Assembly (NCBI RefSeq): GCF_009469595.2
Contig: NZ_SSXV01000007.1
Span: forward strand, 124,001 to 188,000
Direction: 5' to 3'
Origin: Thauera sp. 2A1
GTDB lineage: Bacteria > Pseudomonadota > Gammaproteobacteria > Burkholderiales > Rhodocyclaceae
DNA: 64,000 nucleotides
The translations under genes and the position numbers were made by a program. Positions within the stretch are counted from its first letter, which is position 1. Each line of letters begins with the position of its first letter. Under the pieces are notes generated by a model. That model did no database searches. It saw only the letters and a program-made list of their open reading frames with translations, and was not told where the DNA came from. Of this stretch, positions 15,415-24,084 are shown piece by piece.

Positions 15415-16812
15415 TCAGACCAGGCCGGTGGCGTAATAGACCCCGATCACCACGAACACCGCCAGCGTCTTGATGCAGGTGACGGCGAAGATGTCCTTGT
15501 ACGACTGGCGATGGGTCAGGCCGGTGACGGCGAGCAGCGTGATCACCGCGCCGTTGTGCGGCAGCGTGTCCATGCCGCCGGAGGCCATCGACGCCACGCG
15601 GTGGAACACTTCGAGCGGAATGCCGGCGGCCTGGGCGTTGGCGATGAAGGTGTCGGCCATCGCCGCCAGCGCGATGCCCATGCCACCCGAGGCCGAGCCG
15701 GTGATGCCGGCCAGCGAGGTCACCGTGATCGCCTCGTTGATGAGCGGATTCGGGATGGCGCCGAGCGCGTTGGCGACGACGAGGAAGCCCGGCAGCGCGG
15801 CGATCACCGCGCCGAAGCCGTATTCCGACGCGGTGTTCATGGTGGCCAGCAGCGCGCCGGCGATGGCGCCCTTGCTGCCTTCGGCGAACTTGGCGATCAC
15901 GGTACGGCCGGCGAACACGAACACCGTGGCGATGCCCAGCAGCAACGCCCCTTCCACCGCCCAGATGGCCGCGACCGCCTTGGTCTGCTGCACCACCGGC
16001 GCCGCCTTGCCGATGACCGCCGGCACGAAGGACACCTTCTCGCCGTACAGCAGCGGAATGGCGCTGGTGAGGACCTTGTTCATCACCCCGACCATCACCA
16101 GCGGCAGGATGGCGATCAGCGGATGCGCCAGCTTCTCGTGCTCGAAAGGCTCGGGCTCGTTGGCATGGCCCGTGCCGTAGCCCTCGCCGGCCGCGGCGGC
16201 GCGGCGGCGGGCCGTCTCCAGGTACAGCATGCCGAGCGCGAAGATGAACAGCGCGCCGATGATGCCGAGCCAGGGCGCGGCATAGATGTCGGTCTTGAAG
16301 AAAGTGGTGGGGATGATGTTCTGGATCTGCGGCGTGCCCGGCAGCGAATCCATGGTGAAGGTGAAGGCACCGAGCGCGATGGTGCCCGGGATCAGGCGCT
16401 TGGGAATGCCGCCCTGGCGGAACATCTCGGCGGCGAACGGATACACCGCGAACACCACCACGAACAGCGACACGCCGCCGTAGGTGAGCAGCGCGCAGAC
16501 GATGACGATGGACAGCATCGCGCGCTGGTGGCCGATCAGCTTGATCACCGAGGCGACGATCGCCTTGGAGAAGCCCGACAGCTCGATCACCTTGCCGAAC
16601 ACCGCGCCAAGCAGGAAGACGGGGAAGAAGTTCTTCACGAAGCCGACCATCTTGTCCATGAACAGGCCGGTGAACATCGGCGCGACCAGGTTCGGATCGA
16701 CGAAGAGCACGGCGCCGAGCGCGGCGATCGGGGCGAAGAGGATGACGCTGTAGCCGCGATAGGCGACGAACATCAGGAATGCGAGTGAAGCCAGTACGAC
16801 AAGGAAGTCCAC
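15415..16812 (-). CDS. GntP-family carboxylate permease
   Basis: An inner-membrane transporter of 465 residues with about 12 predicted helices. GSASGGMGIALAAM and MASGGMDTLPHNGAVITLLAVT near the C-terminus are conserved in the GntP / D-beta-hydroxybutyrate permease group. The start is GTG at 16812 with GAGGAG about nine bases upstream. It is the first gene behind the sigma-54 promoter at 16857-16873. Paired with a CoA-transferase, a short-chain hydroxy- or keto-acid such as 3-hydroxybutyrate is a more likely substrate than gluconate (inference). Confidence 0.85.
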   Translation of the reverse strand: MDFLVVLASLAFLMFVAYRGYSVILFAPIAALGAVLFVDPNLVAPMFTGLFMDKMVGFVKNFFPVFLLGAVFGKVIELSGFSKAIVASVIKLIGHQRAMLSIVIVCALLTYGGVSLFVVVFAVYPFAAEMFRQGGIPKRLIPGTIALGAFTFTMDSLPGTPQIQNIIPTTFFKTDIYAAPWLGIIGALFIFALGMLYLETARRRAAAAGEGYGTGHANEPEPFEHEKLAHPLIAILPLVMVGVMNKVLTSAIPLLYGEKVSFVPAVIGKAAPVVQQTKAVAAIWAVEGALLLGIATVFVFAGRTVIAKFAEGSKGAIAGALLATMNTASEYGFGAVIAALPGFLVVANALGAIPNPLINEAITVTSLAGITGSASGGMGIALAAMADTFIANAQAAGIPLEVFHRVASMASGGMDTLPHNGAVITLLAVTGLTHRQSYKDIFAVTCIKTLAVFVVIGVYYATGLV

Positions 16813-16856
16813 TTTGTTGTCTCCTCGAGCGGTTATGAACTGAAGCGTCTCTCTTC

Positions 16857-16873
16857 AGCACGTGCCGTGCCAG
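16857..16873 (-). promoter_or_regulatory. sigma-54 (-24/-12) promoter of the permease / CoA-transferase operon
   Basis: On the minus strand it reads CTGGCACG-GCAC-GTGCT. The -24 block YTGGCACG is exact, the spacing is correct, and the -12 block matches TTGCW in four of five positions, including the critical GC. It lies 45 bp before the GTG of the permease gene, so the transcript would start near 16845. A sigma-54 activator gene ends only 120 bp away. Confidence 0.85.
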
Positions 16874-16892
16874 GAAGATCAAGTCATTGAAA

Positions 16893-16905
16893 AATCAATA
16901 AATTA
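16893..16905. promoter_or_regulatory. IHF consensus site
   Basis: AATCAATAAATTA matches the IHF consensus WATCAANNNNTTR at every defined position. It lies in an AT-rich patch between the activator palindromes and the -24 element, exactly where IHF bends DNA at many sigma-54 promoters. Confidence 0.7.
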
Positions 16906-16936
16906 CGGGACTTTTCCGACGCTTGACCGCATCGGG

Positions 16937-16956
16937 TTGTCCGCCACGCCGGACAA
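16937..16956. promoter_or_regulatory. activator palindrome 1 (TTGTCCG-N6-CGGACAA)
   Basis: A perfect 7-6-7 inverted repeat about 100 bp upstream of the predicted start point. It has the same half-site and spacer as the neighbouring palindrome at 16959-16976. The centres are 21 bp apart, two helical turns, as expected for cooperative binding of two activator dimers. Confidence 0.75.
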
Positions 16957-16958
16957 GG

Positions 16959-16976
16959 TGTCCGCATCGGCGGACA
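16959..16976. promoter_or_regulatory. activator palindrome 2 (TGTCCG-N6-CGGACA)
   Basis: A perfect 6-6-6 inverted repeat sharing the TGTCCG half-site with the palindrome at 16937-16956. It is about 120 bp upstream of the predicted start, just beyond the 3' end of the activator gene. It is proposed as the second upstream activating sequence. Confidence 0.75.
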
Positions 16977-16993
16977 GCACCGTCCGCCGCCGG

Positions 16994-18394
<1,401 letters not shown>

Positions 18395-18479
18395 CGGTCT
18401 GTCTCCCCCATCGTTTCTCGTTGTGTGCAAGAGGATAGCCCCCGCGCTGACGGAACGCAGCACGCGTGCGACCAGGTTC

Positions 18480-18950
18480 TCATCCCGCGCCCAGCGGCAA
18501 CGCCGTCTTCGCAATCACCCGTCGCAGCACGAAGCTCGAATGCACGCCGGTGACGCCGGGAATGCGGGTGATGCGGTTGAGCAGCAGCTCCTGGTAGGCA
18601 TCCATGTCGGCCACCACCACCTTCAACTGGTAGTCGGCGGCCTGGCCGGTGATCAGCAGGCATTCGAGCACTTCCGGAATGGCGGCGATTTCCGCCTCGA
18701 AATGCGTGAAGCGCTCCGGGGTGTGGGCGTCCATCGAGATGTGGATGAGCGCCATCAGCGACAGGCCGAGCTTCTTGGCGTCGAGCAGCGCACGGTAGCC
18801 GGTGATGAGGCCGGATTCTTCCAGCGCGCGCAGCCGGCGCAGGCAGGACGAGGGCGACAGCGCGATGCGGTCGGCGAGATCCTGGTTGCTGATGCGGCCG
18901 TCCTGCTGCAGCACGTCGAGGATCTGGCGGTCGTAGCGGTCGAGTTGCAT
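18480..18950 (-). CDS. Lrp/AsnC-family transcriptional regulator
   Basis: An amino-acid-responsive DNA-binding protein of 156 residues. The N-terminal helix-turn-helix (LDRYDRQILDVLQQDGRISNQDL... SPSSCLRRLRALEESGLI) is followed by a RAM/ACT effector domain (VVADMDAYQELLLNRI, GVTGVHSSFVL). ATG 18950 gives the canonical start; the longer frame passes through a REP-like repeat. It is divergent from leuA with about 265 bp between them, so it may sense leucine or a related amino acid and act on leuA (inference). Confidence 0.92.
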   Translation of the reverse strand: MQLDRYDRQILDVLQQDGRISNQDLADRIALSPSSCLRRLRALEESGLITGYRALLDAKKLGLSLMALIHISMDAHTPERFTHFEAEIAAIPEVLECLLITGQAADYQLKVVVADMDAYQELLLNRITRIPGVTGVHSSFVLRRVIAKTALPLGAG

Positions 18951-18984
18951 CGGGTGTGCTCCGGTCGGGCGTGACATGGGCTGC

Positions 18985-19055
18985 GCCGTAGGGCCGGCTT
19001 CAGCCGGCCGCATCGGATACGGGCGCAAAAGGCCGGCTGAAGCCGGCCCTACGGC
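18985..19055. repeat. REP/BIME-like pair of inverted GC-rich hairpins
   Basis: A 25-bp sequence at 18985-19009 (GCCGTAGGGCCGGC...) recurs as an exact reverse complement at 19031-19055, 21 bp apart. Each arm also folds on itself (GGCCGGCT-TC-AGCCGGCC). This arrangement of paired, oppositely oriented palindromic units is typical of BIMEs. It lies in the lrp-leuA intergenic region. Confidence 0.8.
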
Positions 19056-19215
19056 TGCTGACAGCCTTCATGGATGAATATTGCGCCAATTTCTTTTTCC
19101 GTGCATGACTATTGCGAATGACGGCTCATTTGACGATCACATTGCAATCGTCTGTCGCATCGGGCGGCGTAAGATTTCGTCCATCGAATCACGCCATGCC
19201 CACGAGGACCGCGCC

Positions 19216-20940
19216 ATGATGTTGCACAACCCCGCCGCCAAGTACCGCCCCTTCGCTCCGATCGCGCTCGCCGACCGCCAGTGGCCGAACAAGGTCATCG
19301 ACCGTGCGCCGATCTGGATGAGCACCGACCTGCGCGACGGCAACCAGGCGCTGTTCGAGCCGATGAACGTCGAGCGCAAGATGCGCATGTTCCGCACGGT
19401 GTGCGACATCGGCTTCAAGGAGATCGAAGTCGGCTTCCCGTCCGCGTCGCAGACCGACTTCGACTTCGTGCGCCAGCTCATCGAGGGCGGCCACATCCCG
19501 GCCGACGTCACCATCCAGGTGCTCACCCAGGCGCGCGAGGACCTCATCCGCCGCACGATGGAGTCGGTGCGCGGGGCACCGCGGGCGATCATCCACGTCT
19601 ATAACGCCACCTCGCCGACTTTCCGCGAAGTGGTGTTCGGCATGGAGAAGCCACAGGTGGTGGCGCTCGCGGTGTCGGCGGTGCGTCTGATCAAGCAGAT
19701 CGCGGCCGACATGCGCGCTGACTGCGGCACCGAGATCCGCCTCGAATACAGCCCGGAGACCTTCTCCGCCACCGAGCTCGATTTCGCCAAGGAAGTCTGC
19801 GACGCCGTCACCGCCGAATGGGGCGCGACGCCCGACAACAAGGTCATCATCAACCTCCCCGCGACGGTCGAGGTGTCGACGCCCAACGTGTATGCCGACC
19901 AGGTCGAGTGGATGCACCGCAAGCTCGCCCGCCGCGACAGCGTGGTGCTCTCGCTGCACCCGCACAACGACCGCGGCAGCGGCATCGCCGCCGCCGAGCT
20001 CGGCATGATGGCCGGCGCCGATCGCGTCGAAGGCTGCCTGTTCGGCAACGGCGAGCGCACCGGCAACGTCGACATCGTCACCCTCGCCTTGAACATGTAC
20101 ACGCAGGGCGTGTCGCCCGGGCTCGACTTCTCCGACATCAACGCCGTCGCGCGCACCGTCGAGTACTGCAACCAGTTGCCGATCCACCCACGCCACCCCT
20201 ATGTGGGAGATCTCGTGTTCACCGCCTTTTCCGGCTCCCACCAGGACGCCATCAAGAAGGGATTCGCCGCCCAAAAGGCGCGCGAGGGTGAAACGGTTCA
20301 ATGGAACGTGCCCTACCTCCCGATCGACCCCGCCGACGTCGGCCGCAGCTACGACTCGGTGATCCGGGTGAACAGCCAGTCGGGCAAGGGCGGCATCGCC
20401 TACCTGCTCGAGACGGAGCATGGCATCGTGATGCCGCGCAGGCTGCAGGTGGAGTTCTCGCGCGAGGTGCAGCAGGTGACCGACGCCACCGGTGGCGAGA
20501 TGAGCGCGGCCGACATCTGGGCGCTGTTCAGCCGCAGCTATCTCGATCCGGCCGCGCCGTTGCGCTATGTCGAGCACCACCTGTTCGAGCACGATCAGGC
20601 CCAGGGCGTACGCCTCGTGGTGGAGATAGCCGGCATGCGCCACCTGCTCGTCGGCGAGGGCAACGGCCCGATCGATGCGACGGTGCACGCGCTGCGCAGT
20701 GCCGGCATCCATGTGCAGGTGCGCAGCTACGAGGAACGCTCGATCACGCCGAGCGAGGACGGCGGCAATGCAAAGGCCTGCGCCTTCGTCGAGCTCACGC
20801 CGGAAGACGGCAGCCGCGGCGACCGCTACGGCGTGGGCATCGACGGCAACATCATCACCGCATCGATCCGCGCCATCGTCAGCGGCGTGAACCGCCTCCA
20901 GGCAGGCGGCAGCGAGGCACAGCAGACGCTCGCAGCCTGA
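19216..20940 (+). CDS. leuA: 2-isopropylmalate synthase
   Basis: The first committed enzyme of leucine synthesis: acetyl-CoA + 2-oxoisovalerate to 2-isopropylmalate. It has 574 residues, the long LeuA type. The catalytic TIM barrel shows [15 protein letters not shown] near residue 33 and the metal ligands in HPHNDRGSG near 250. A C-terminal LeuA regulatory domain begins near 440 (leucine feedback). The start was placed at ATG 19216 after GAGGACC; the adjacent ATG at 19219 is equivalent. It stands alone and is followed by a hairpin. Confidence 0.96.
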   Translation: MMLHNPAAKYRPFAPIALADRQWPNKVIDRAPIWMSTDLRDGNQALFEPMNVERKMRMFRTVCDIGFKEIEVGFPSASQTDFDFVRQLIEGGHIPADVTIQVLTQAREDLIRRTMESVRGAPRAIIHVYNATSPTFREVVFGMEKPQVVALAVSAVRLIKQIAADMRADCGTEIRLEYSPETFSATELDFAKEVCDAVTAEWGATPDNKVIINLPATVEVSTPNVYADQVEWMHRKLARRDSVVLSLHPHNDRGSGIAAAELGMMAGADRVEGCLFGNGERTGNVDIVTLALNMYTQGVSPGLDFSDINAVARTVEYCNQLPIHPRHPYVGDLVFTAFSGSHQDAIKKGFAAQKAREGETVQWNVPYLPIDPADVGRSYDSVIRVNSQSGKGGIAYLLETEHGIVMPRRLQVEFSREVQQVTDATGGEMSAADIWALFSRSYLDPAAPLRYVEHHLFEHDQAQGVRLVVEIAGMRHLLVGEGNGPIDATVHALRSAGIHVQVRSYEERSITPSEDGGNAKACAFVELTPEDGSRGDRYGVGIDGNIITASIRAIVSGVNRLQAGGSEAQQTLAA

Positions 20941-20957
20941 GCGCGCGCTGCGGCCTC

Positions 20958-20994
20958 CGTCGCCGGGACATGCGCTTTTGCGCCCCCGGCGACG
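20958..20994 (+). terminator. hairpin after leuA
   Basis: CGTCGCCGGG (20958-20967) pairs perfectly with CCCGGCGACG (20985-20994). The loop can form a second GCGC-TTTT-GCGC stem. There is no U-run after it, so it may be a Rho-assisted or processing hairpin rather than a classical intrinsic terminator. Confidence 0.45.
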
Positions 20995-21039
20995 TGCTAC
21001 GCTGAATGTGGCGCGTCATCGATGGGAGGAGGCAGCGCG

Positions 21040-21288
21040 ATGGACAAGACCTGGATTCCCGCAGCCTATGGACTCAAGGAACAGCCCGGCATCTACGACA
21101 CCGGCACCGGCGCCATCGAGATCATCGAGGCCAACCCGGGCTTTCCCGGGATCCAGCGCGTGACCATCCGCAGCTATTGCGGCAGGAGCGGGGACGACCG
21201 CCGTTTCTACCGCCTCACCAGCGACCCACAGCGCATCTTTACCACGCTGGAAGAAGCCGTCGCGGCGCGACCGGTGCGGCTCACCTGA
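21040..21288 (+). CDS. small conserved-looking hypothetical protein
   Basis: An 82-residue soluble protein beginning MDKTWIPAAYGLKEQPGIYD, with GGAGGAGG placed correctly before ATG 21040. It is not recognised. The composition is balanced and unlike a shadow frame: aromatic, charged and hydrophobic residues alternate, suggesting a small alpha-beta fold. It lies between leuA and a rhodanese gene in the same direction. Confidence 0.6.
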   Translation: MDKTWIPAAYGLKEQPGIYDTGTGAIEIIEANPGFPGIQRVTIRSYCGRSGDDRRFYRLTSDPQRIFTTLEEAVAARPVRLT

Positions 21289-21434
21289 GCACGCAGGCAC
21301 TGCACCCGCCGCCATTCGCCTCCGGGTGGCCGTGGTCGCCTTCGTCGCGAGATGAATTAGAATGCGCTTATATTTTTGGCGCAACGCCTCAGCCGCCAAC
21401 GTCTCAGCCGCTCACTTTCCCGCCGGAGAAATCG

Positions 21435-21821
21435 ATGTTCAAGCCTGCTCACGAACTGGTCCTGGAAGCGAAGAAATCCGTCCGCGAATGCAGCCCGGAT
21501 CAGCTCCACGCGCTGCTCACCGTGCCGAACACCCTGCTCATCGACGTCCGCGAAGCGGATGAATATCGTCAGGGCCACATCGCCGGCGCGGTGAACATAC
21601 CGCGCGGCGTGCTCGAATTCCGCCTGTCCGGCGAACCGTCGCTGCAGGACGTGGCGCGCCCGATCATCGTCTACTGCAAGACCAGCGGCCGTGCGGCACT
21701 CTCGGTCGTCGCCATGCACAGCATGGGGTTCAGCAACGTGACTTCCGTCGCCGGCGGCTTCGACGCCTGGGTGGCGGGCAATCACCCGGTCGCGAAACCA
21801 CGCGACATCGCCTTCGAGTAA
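21435..21821 (+). CDS. single-domain rhodanese
   Basis: A sulfurtransferase domain of 128 residues. The active-site cysteine loop is YCKTSGRAALS near residue 83. LLIDVREADEYRQGHIAGAVNIPRG and the C-terminal GGFDAWVAGNHPV are family signatures. No signal peptide is seen, so it is cytoplasmic. It starts at ATG 21435 after CGGAGAA. An AT-rich patch with TAGAAT at 21358-21363 may hold its promoter. The sulfur acceptor is not known. Confidence 0.9.
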   Translation: MFKPAHELVLEAKKSVRECSPDQLHALLTVPNTLLIDVREADEYRQGHIAGAVNIPRGVLEFRLSGEPSLQDVARPIIVYCKTSGRAALSVVAMHSMGFSNVTSVAGGFDAWVAGNHPVAKPRDIAFE

Positions 21822-21854
21822 ACGCGCCCGGGGCCTGTGGCCCGATAATGGCGC

Positions 21855-23297
21855 ATGACCACCTCCACACCACCGCTTTCCCTCACCGACGCGCCGCCAC
21901 TTTCCGACGCCGCGCGCCCCTTCGACGACCTGCCGCTGACCGCCGCCATGCTGGCGGCGGTGAGGCAGCTCGGCTACCTGACGATGACGCCGATCCAGGC
22001 CGCGAGCCTGCCGGTGGCGCTGGCCGGGCGCGACCTGATCGCGCGCGCGAAGACCGGCAGCGGCAAGACGGTGGCGTTCGCGCTGCCACTGCTGGCGCGG
22101 CTGGATACGCGCAACTTCGCGGTGCAGGCGATGGTGCTGTGCCCGACACGCGAGCTGGCCGATCAGGTGACGCAGGAGATCCGCCGCCTGGCGCGCTTCG
22201 CCGACAACATCAAGGTGCTGTCGCTGTGCGGCGGCACGCCGATCCGCCCGCAGGTGGCGAGCCTGGAGCATGGTGCCCACGTCGTCGTCGGCACGCCGGG
22301 GCGCATCATGGACCACCTGCAGCGCCGCAGCCTGAAGCTGGCGGCGCTGTCCACGCTGGTGCTGGACGAAGCCGACCGCATGCTCGACATGGGCTTTCAC
22401 GACGACATCGTGTTCGTCGCCGAGCACTGCCCGGCCCAGCGCCAGACGCTGCTTTTCTCCGCCACCTATCCGGAAGGCATCGCCGAGCTGGCGCAGCGCT
22501 TCCAGCGCGACCCCGAAGAGGTGACGCTCGCCGAGCAGCACGCCGACAGCAAGATCCGCCAGCGCTTCTACGAAATCGAGCACGCGCAACGGCTGCAGGC
22601 GGTGGCTGCGCTGCTGCGGCACTTCCGCCCGGAGCGCACGCTCGCGTTCTGCAACACTCGCCAGCAGTGCCGCGACCTCGTCGAGCTGCTGCGCGCGCAG
22701 GGCTTCCACGCGCTGGCGCTGCACGGCGACATGGAGCAGCGCGAGCGCGACCAGGTGCTGATCCGCTTCGCCAACCGCAGTTGCTCGGTGCTGGTGGCGA
22801 CTGACGTCGCCGCGCGCGGCCTCGACATCGCCCAGCTCGAGGCGGTGATCAACGTCGACATGACGCCCGACCCCGAAGTGCATATCCACCGCATCGGCCG
22901 CACCGGTCGCGCCGACGAGGCGGGCTGGGCGCTGTCGCTGTGCAGCACCGTCGACCGCCGCCGCGTGGCCGCGATCGCGCAGCTCAGCGGCATCGAGCCG
23001 GAATGGCACGACCTCGCCGAACTGCCGGCCGGCGAAGATGCGCCGCTGGTGCCGCCGATGGTGACGCTGCAGATCCTCGGCGGACGCAAGGACAAGATCC
23101 GCCCCGGCGACGTGATGGGCGCCCTGGGCGGCGAGGCCGGACTGACGCGCGAGCAGGTCGGCAAGATCACCGTGGCCGATCAATCCACCTATGTGGCGGT
23201 GGCACGCGACGTCGCGCCTCAGGCCGTGCGCCGGCTCGCCGCCGGCAAGCTCAAGGGGCGCACGGTGAAGGTTCGGGTGCTGGACGACGCGGACTGA
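21855..23297 (+). CDS. dbpA: DEAD-box ATP-dependent RNA helicase DbpA
   Basis: A helicase of 480 residues with all motifs in order: Q motif (YLTMTPIQ), ARAKTGSGKT, PTRELADQV, LDEADRMLDMGF, SAT, and HRIGRTGRADE. A C-terminal DbpA-type RNA-binding domain starts near 405 (LQILGGRKDKIRPGDVMGALGG). In E. coli this domain anchors DbpA to hairpin 92 of 23S rRNA during 50S assembly. The start is the ATG at 21855. An 8-9 bp hairpin at 23363-23381 follows. Confidence 0.95.
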   Translation: MTTSTPPLSLTDAPPLSDAARPFDDLPLTAAMLAAVRQLGYLTMTPIQAASLPVALAGRDLIARAKTGSGKTVAFALPLLARLDTRNFAVQAMVLCPTRELADQVTQEIRRLARFADNIKVLSLCGGTPIRPQVASLEHGAHVVVGTPGRIMDHLQRRSLKLAALSTLVLDEADRMLDMGFHDDIVFVAEHCPAQRQTLLFSATYPEGIAELAQRFQRDPEEVTLAEQHADSKIRQRFYEIEHAQRLQAVAALLRHFRPERTLAFCNTRQQCRDLVELLRAQGFHALALHGDMEQRERDQVLIRFANRSCSVLVATDVAARGLDIAQLEAVINVDMTPDPEVHIHRIGRTGRADEAGWALSLCSTVDRRRVAAIAQLSGIEPEWHDLAELPAGEDAPLVPPMVTLQILGGRKDKIRPGDVMGALGGEAGLTREQVGKITVADQSTYVAVARDVAPQAVRRLAAGKLKGRTVKVRVLDDAD

Positions 23298-23362
23298 AGC
23301 GTCGGCAGGAAGGCTGCAGATCCCGCTTCAGGACGGCATAGCGCGCGAAGGGTCCGACGGTC

Positions 23363-23381
23363 GGAGGCTCGACGAGCCTCC
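23363..23381. terminator. short hairpin between dbpA and ccdA
   Basis: GGAGGCTCG and CGAGCCTCC are perfect inverted repeats around one base, realistically a 7-8 bp stem with a 3-5 base loop. No T-run follows. It may end dbpA transcription or separate it from the toxin-antitoxin unit. Confidence 0.35.
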
Positions 23382-23413
23382 GCATTCATGGTGCGCTTCC
23401 TTCGCCCGTCGAA

Positions 23414-23430
23414 TGCGCATACCATGCGCA
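23414..23430. promoter_or_regulatory. putative CcdA(B) operator (TGCGCAT-ACC-ATGCGCA)
   Basis: A perfect 7-3-7 palindrome immediately before the ccdA ribosome site (AGGAGG). CcdA represses its own operon through palindromes in the promoter region, so this is the obvious candidate site. Confidence 0.55.
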
Positions 23431-23443
23431 CAGGAGGTACCCG

Positions 23444-23695
23444 ATGCAAACTGCCCGACCTGCCCGCGCGCTCAAGCGTCCAGTCAATCTGCTGCTGAAC
23501 GAGGCGACCGTTGAACAGGCGCGCCATTTCACCGCCAACCTGTCGGCAACGGTCGATGCGCTCCTTGCCGACTACGTCGCACGGCAGATCGATGCGCAAC
23601 GTAGTCGCGCGCAACGTAGCGACGCCGTCGCGGAGGCATGGAATCGCTTCAACGCCGAGCATGGCGGCTTCGCCGACGAACACTCGACGCTGTGA
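23444..23695 (+). CDS. ccdA: CcdA-type antitoxin
   Basis: An 83-residue type II antitoxin. The N-terminal ribbon-helix-helix (KRPVNLLLNEATVEQARHF) binds DNA. The acidic, flexible tail (AEAWNRFNAEHGGFADEHSTL) is the part that wraps CcdB in the family. It has a strong AGGAGG before ATG 23444. Its stop overlaps the ccdB GTG by four bases. Confidence 0.9.
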   Translation: MQTARPARALKRPVNLLLNEATVEQARHFTANLSATVDALLADYVARQIDAQRSRAQRSDAVAEAWNRFNAEHGGFADEHSTL

Positions 23696-24021
23696 AGCAG
23701 TTCGACGTCTTCCGCAATGCGGGGCGCAACCGCAGCGCCATCCCTTACGTCGTCGTCGTGCAATCGTCCTGGTTCGACAGATCGCAGCGCCGGGTCGTCG
23801 TGCCGCTCGTTTCGCTCGATGTGCTCGAACGCACCGTGCGTCTGCCGCGTTCCGCGATCAATCCCGAGTTCACGATCGAAGGCCACCGGGTCGTATTGCA
23901 TCCGCTCGAGATCGTCTCGGTCCCTGTCGAAACGCTGCATGAACACGTCGCTTCCCTGGCCGAGGACGGCGACACCATCATCGCGGCGCTCGATGAACTC
24001 TTCTCGCGAGCATGGGCCTGA
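23692..24021 (+). CDS. ccdB: CcdB-type gyrase-poisoning toxin
   Basis: A 109-residue toxin starting at GTG 23692 (VKQFDVFRNAGR), overlapping ccdA by GTGA. The small-barrel pattern YVVVVQSSWFDR...RVVVPLV and the C-terminal helix SLAEDGDTIIAALDELFSRAW fit CcdB; its last residues contact gyrase in the F-plasmid protein. The final Trp of F CcdB is matched by ...SRAWA. The frame appears intact. The system is chromosomal and next to no plasmid genes. Confidence 0.88.
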   Translation: MKQFDVFRNAGRNRSAIPYVVVVQSSWFDRSQRRVVVPLVSLDVLERTVRLPRSAINPEFTIEGHRVVLHPLEIVSVPVETLHEHVASLAEDGDTIIAALDELFSRAWA

Positions 24022-24084
24022 CGCATCCGCCCGCGCTCGCCAAACAAGACAGGATCATTGCGGCAGGTGCGCAGGACGACCGCG

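Noticed and set aside
13453..16788. 1111-codon plus-strand frame opposite the CoA-transferase and permease genes
   Set aside because: It is antisense to two well-supported genes; its His/Arg/Asp-rich low-complexity sequence is a codon-bias artefact.
23692..24021. Using the longer ccdB frame from 23638
   Set aside because: It would overlap ccdA by 58 bases with an unrelated N-terminus; the GTG at 23692 gives the CcdB start and the usual four-base overlap.
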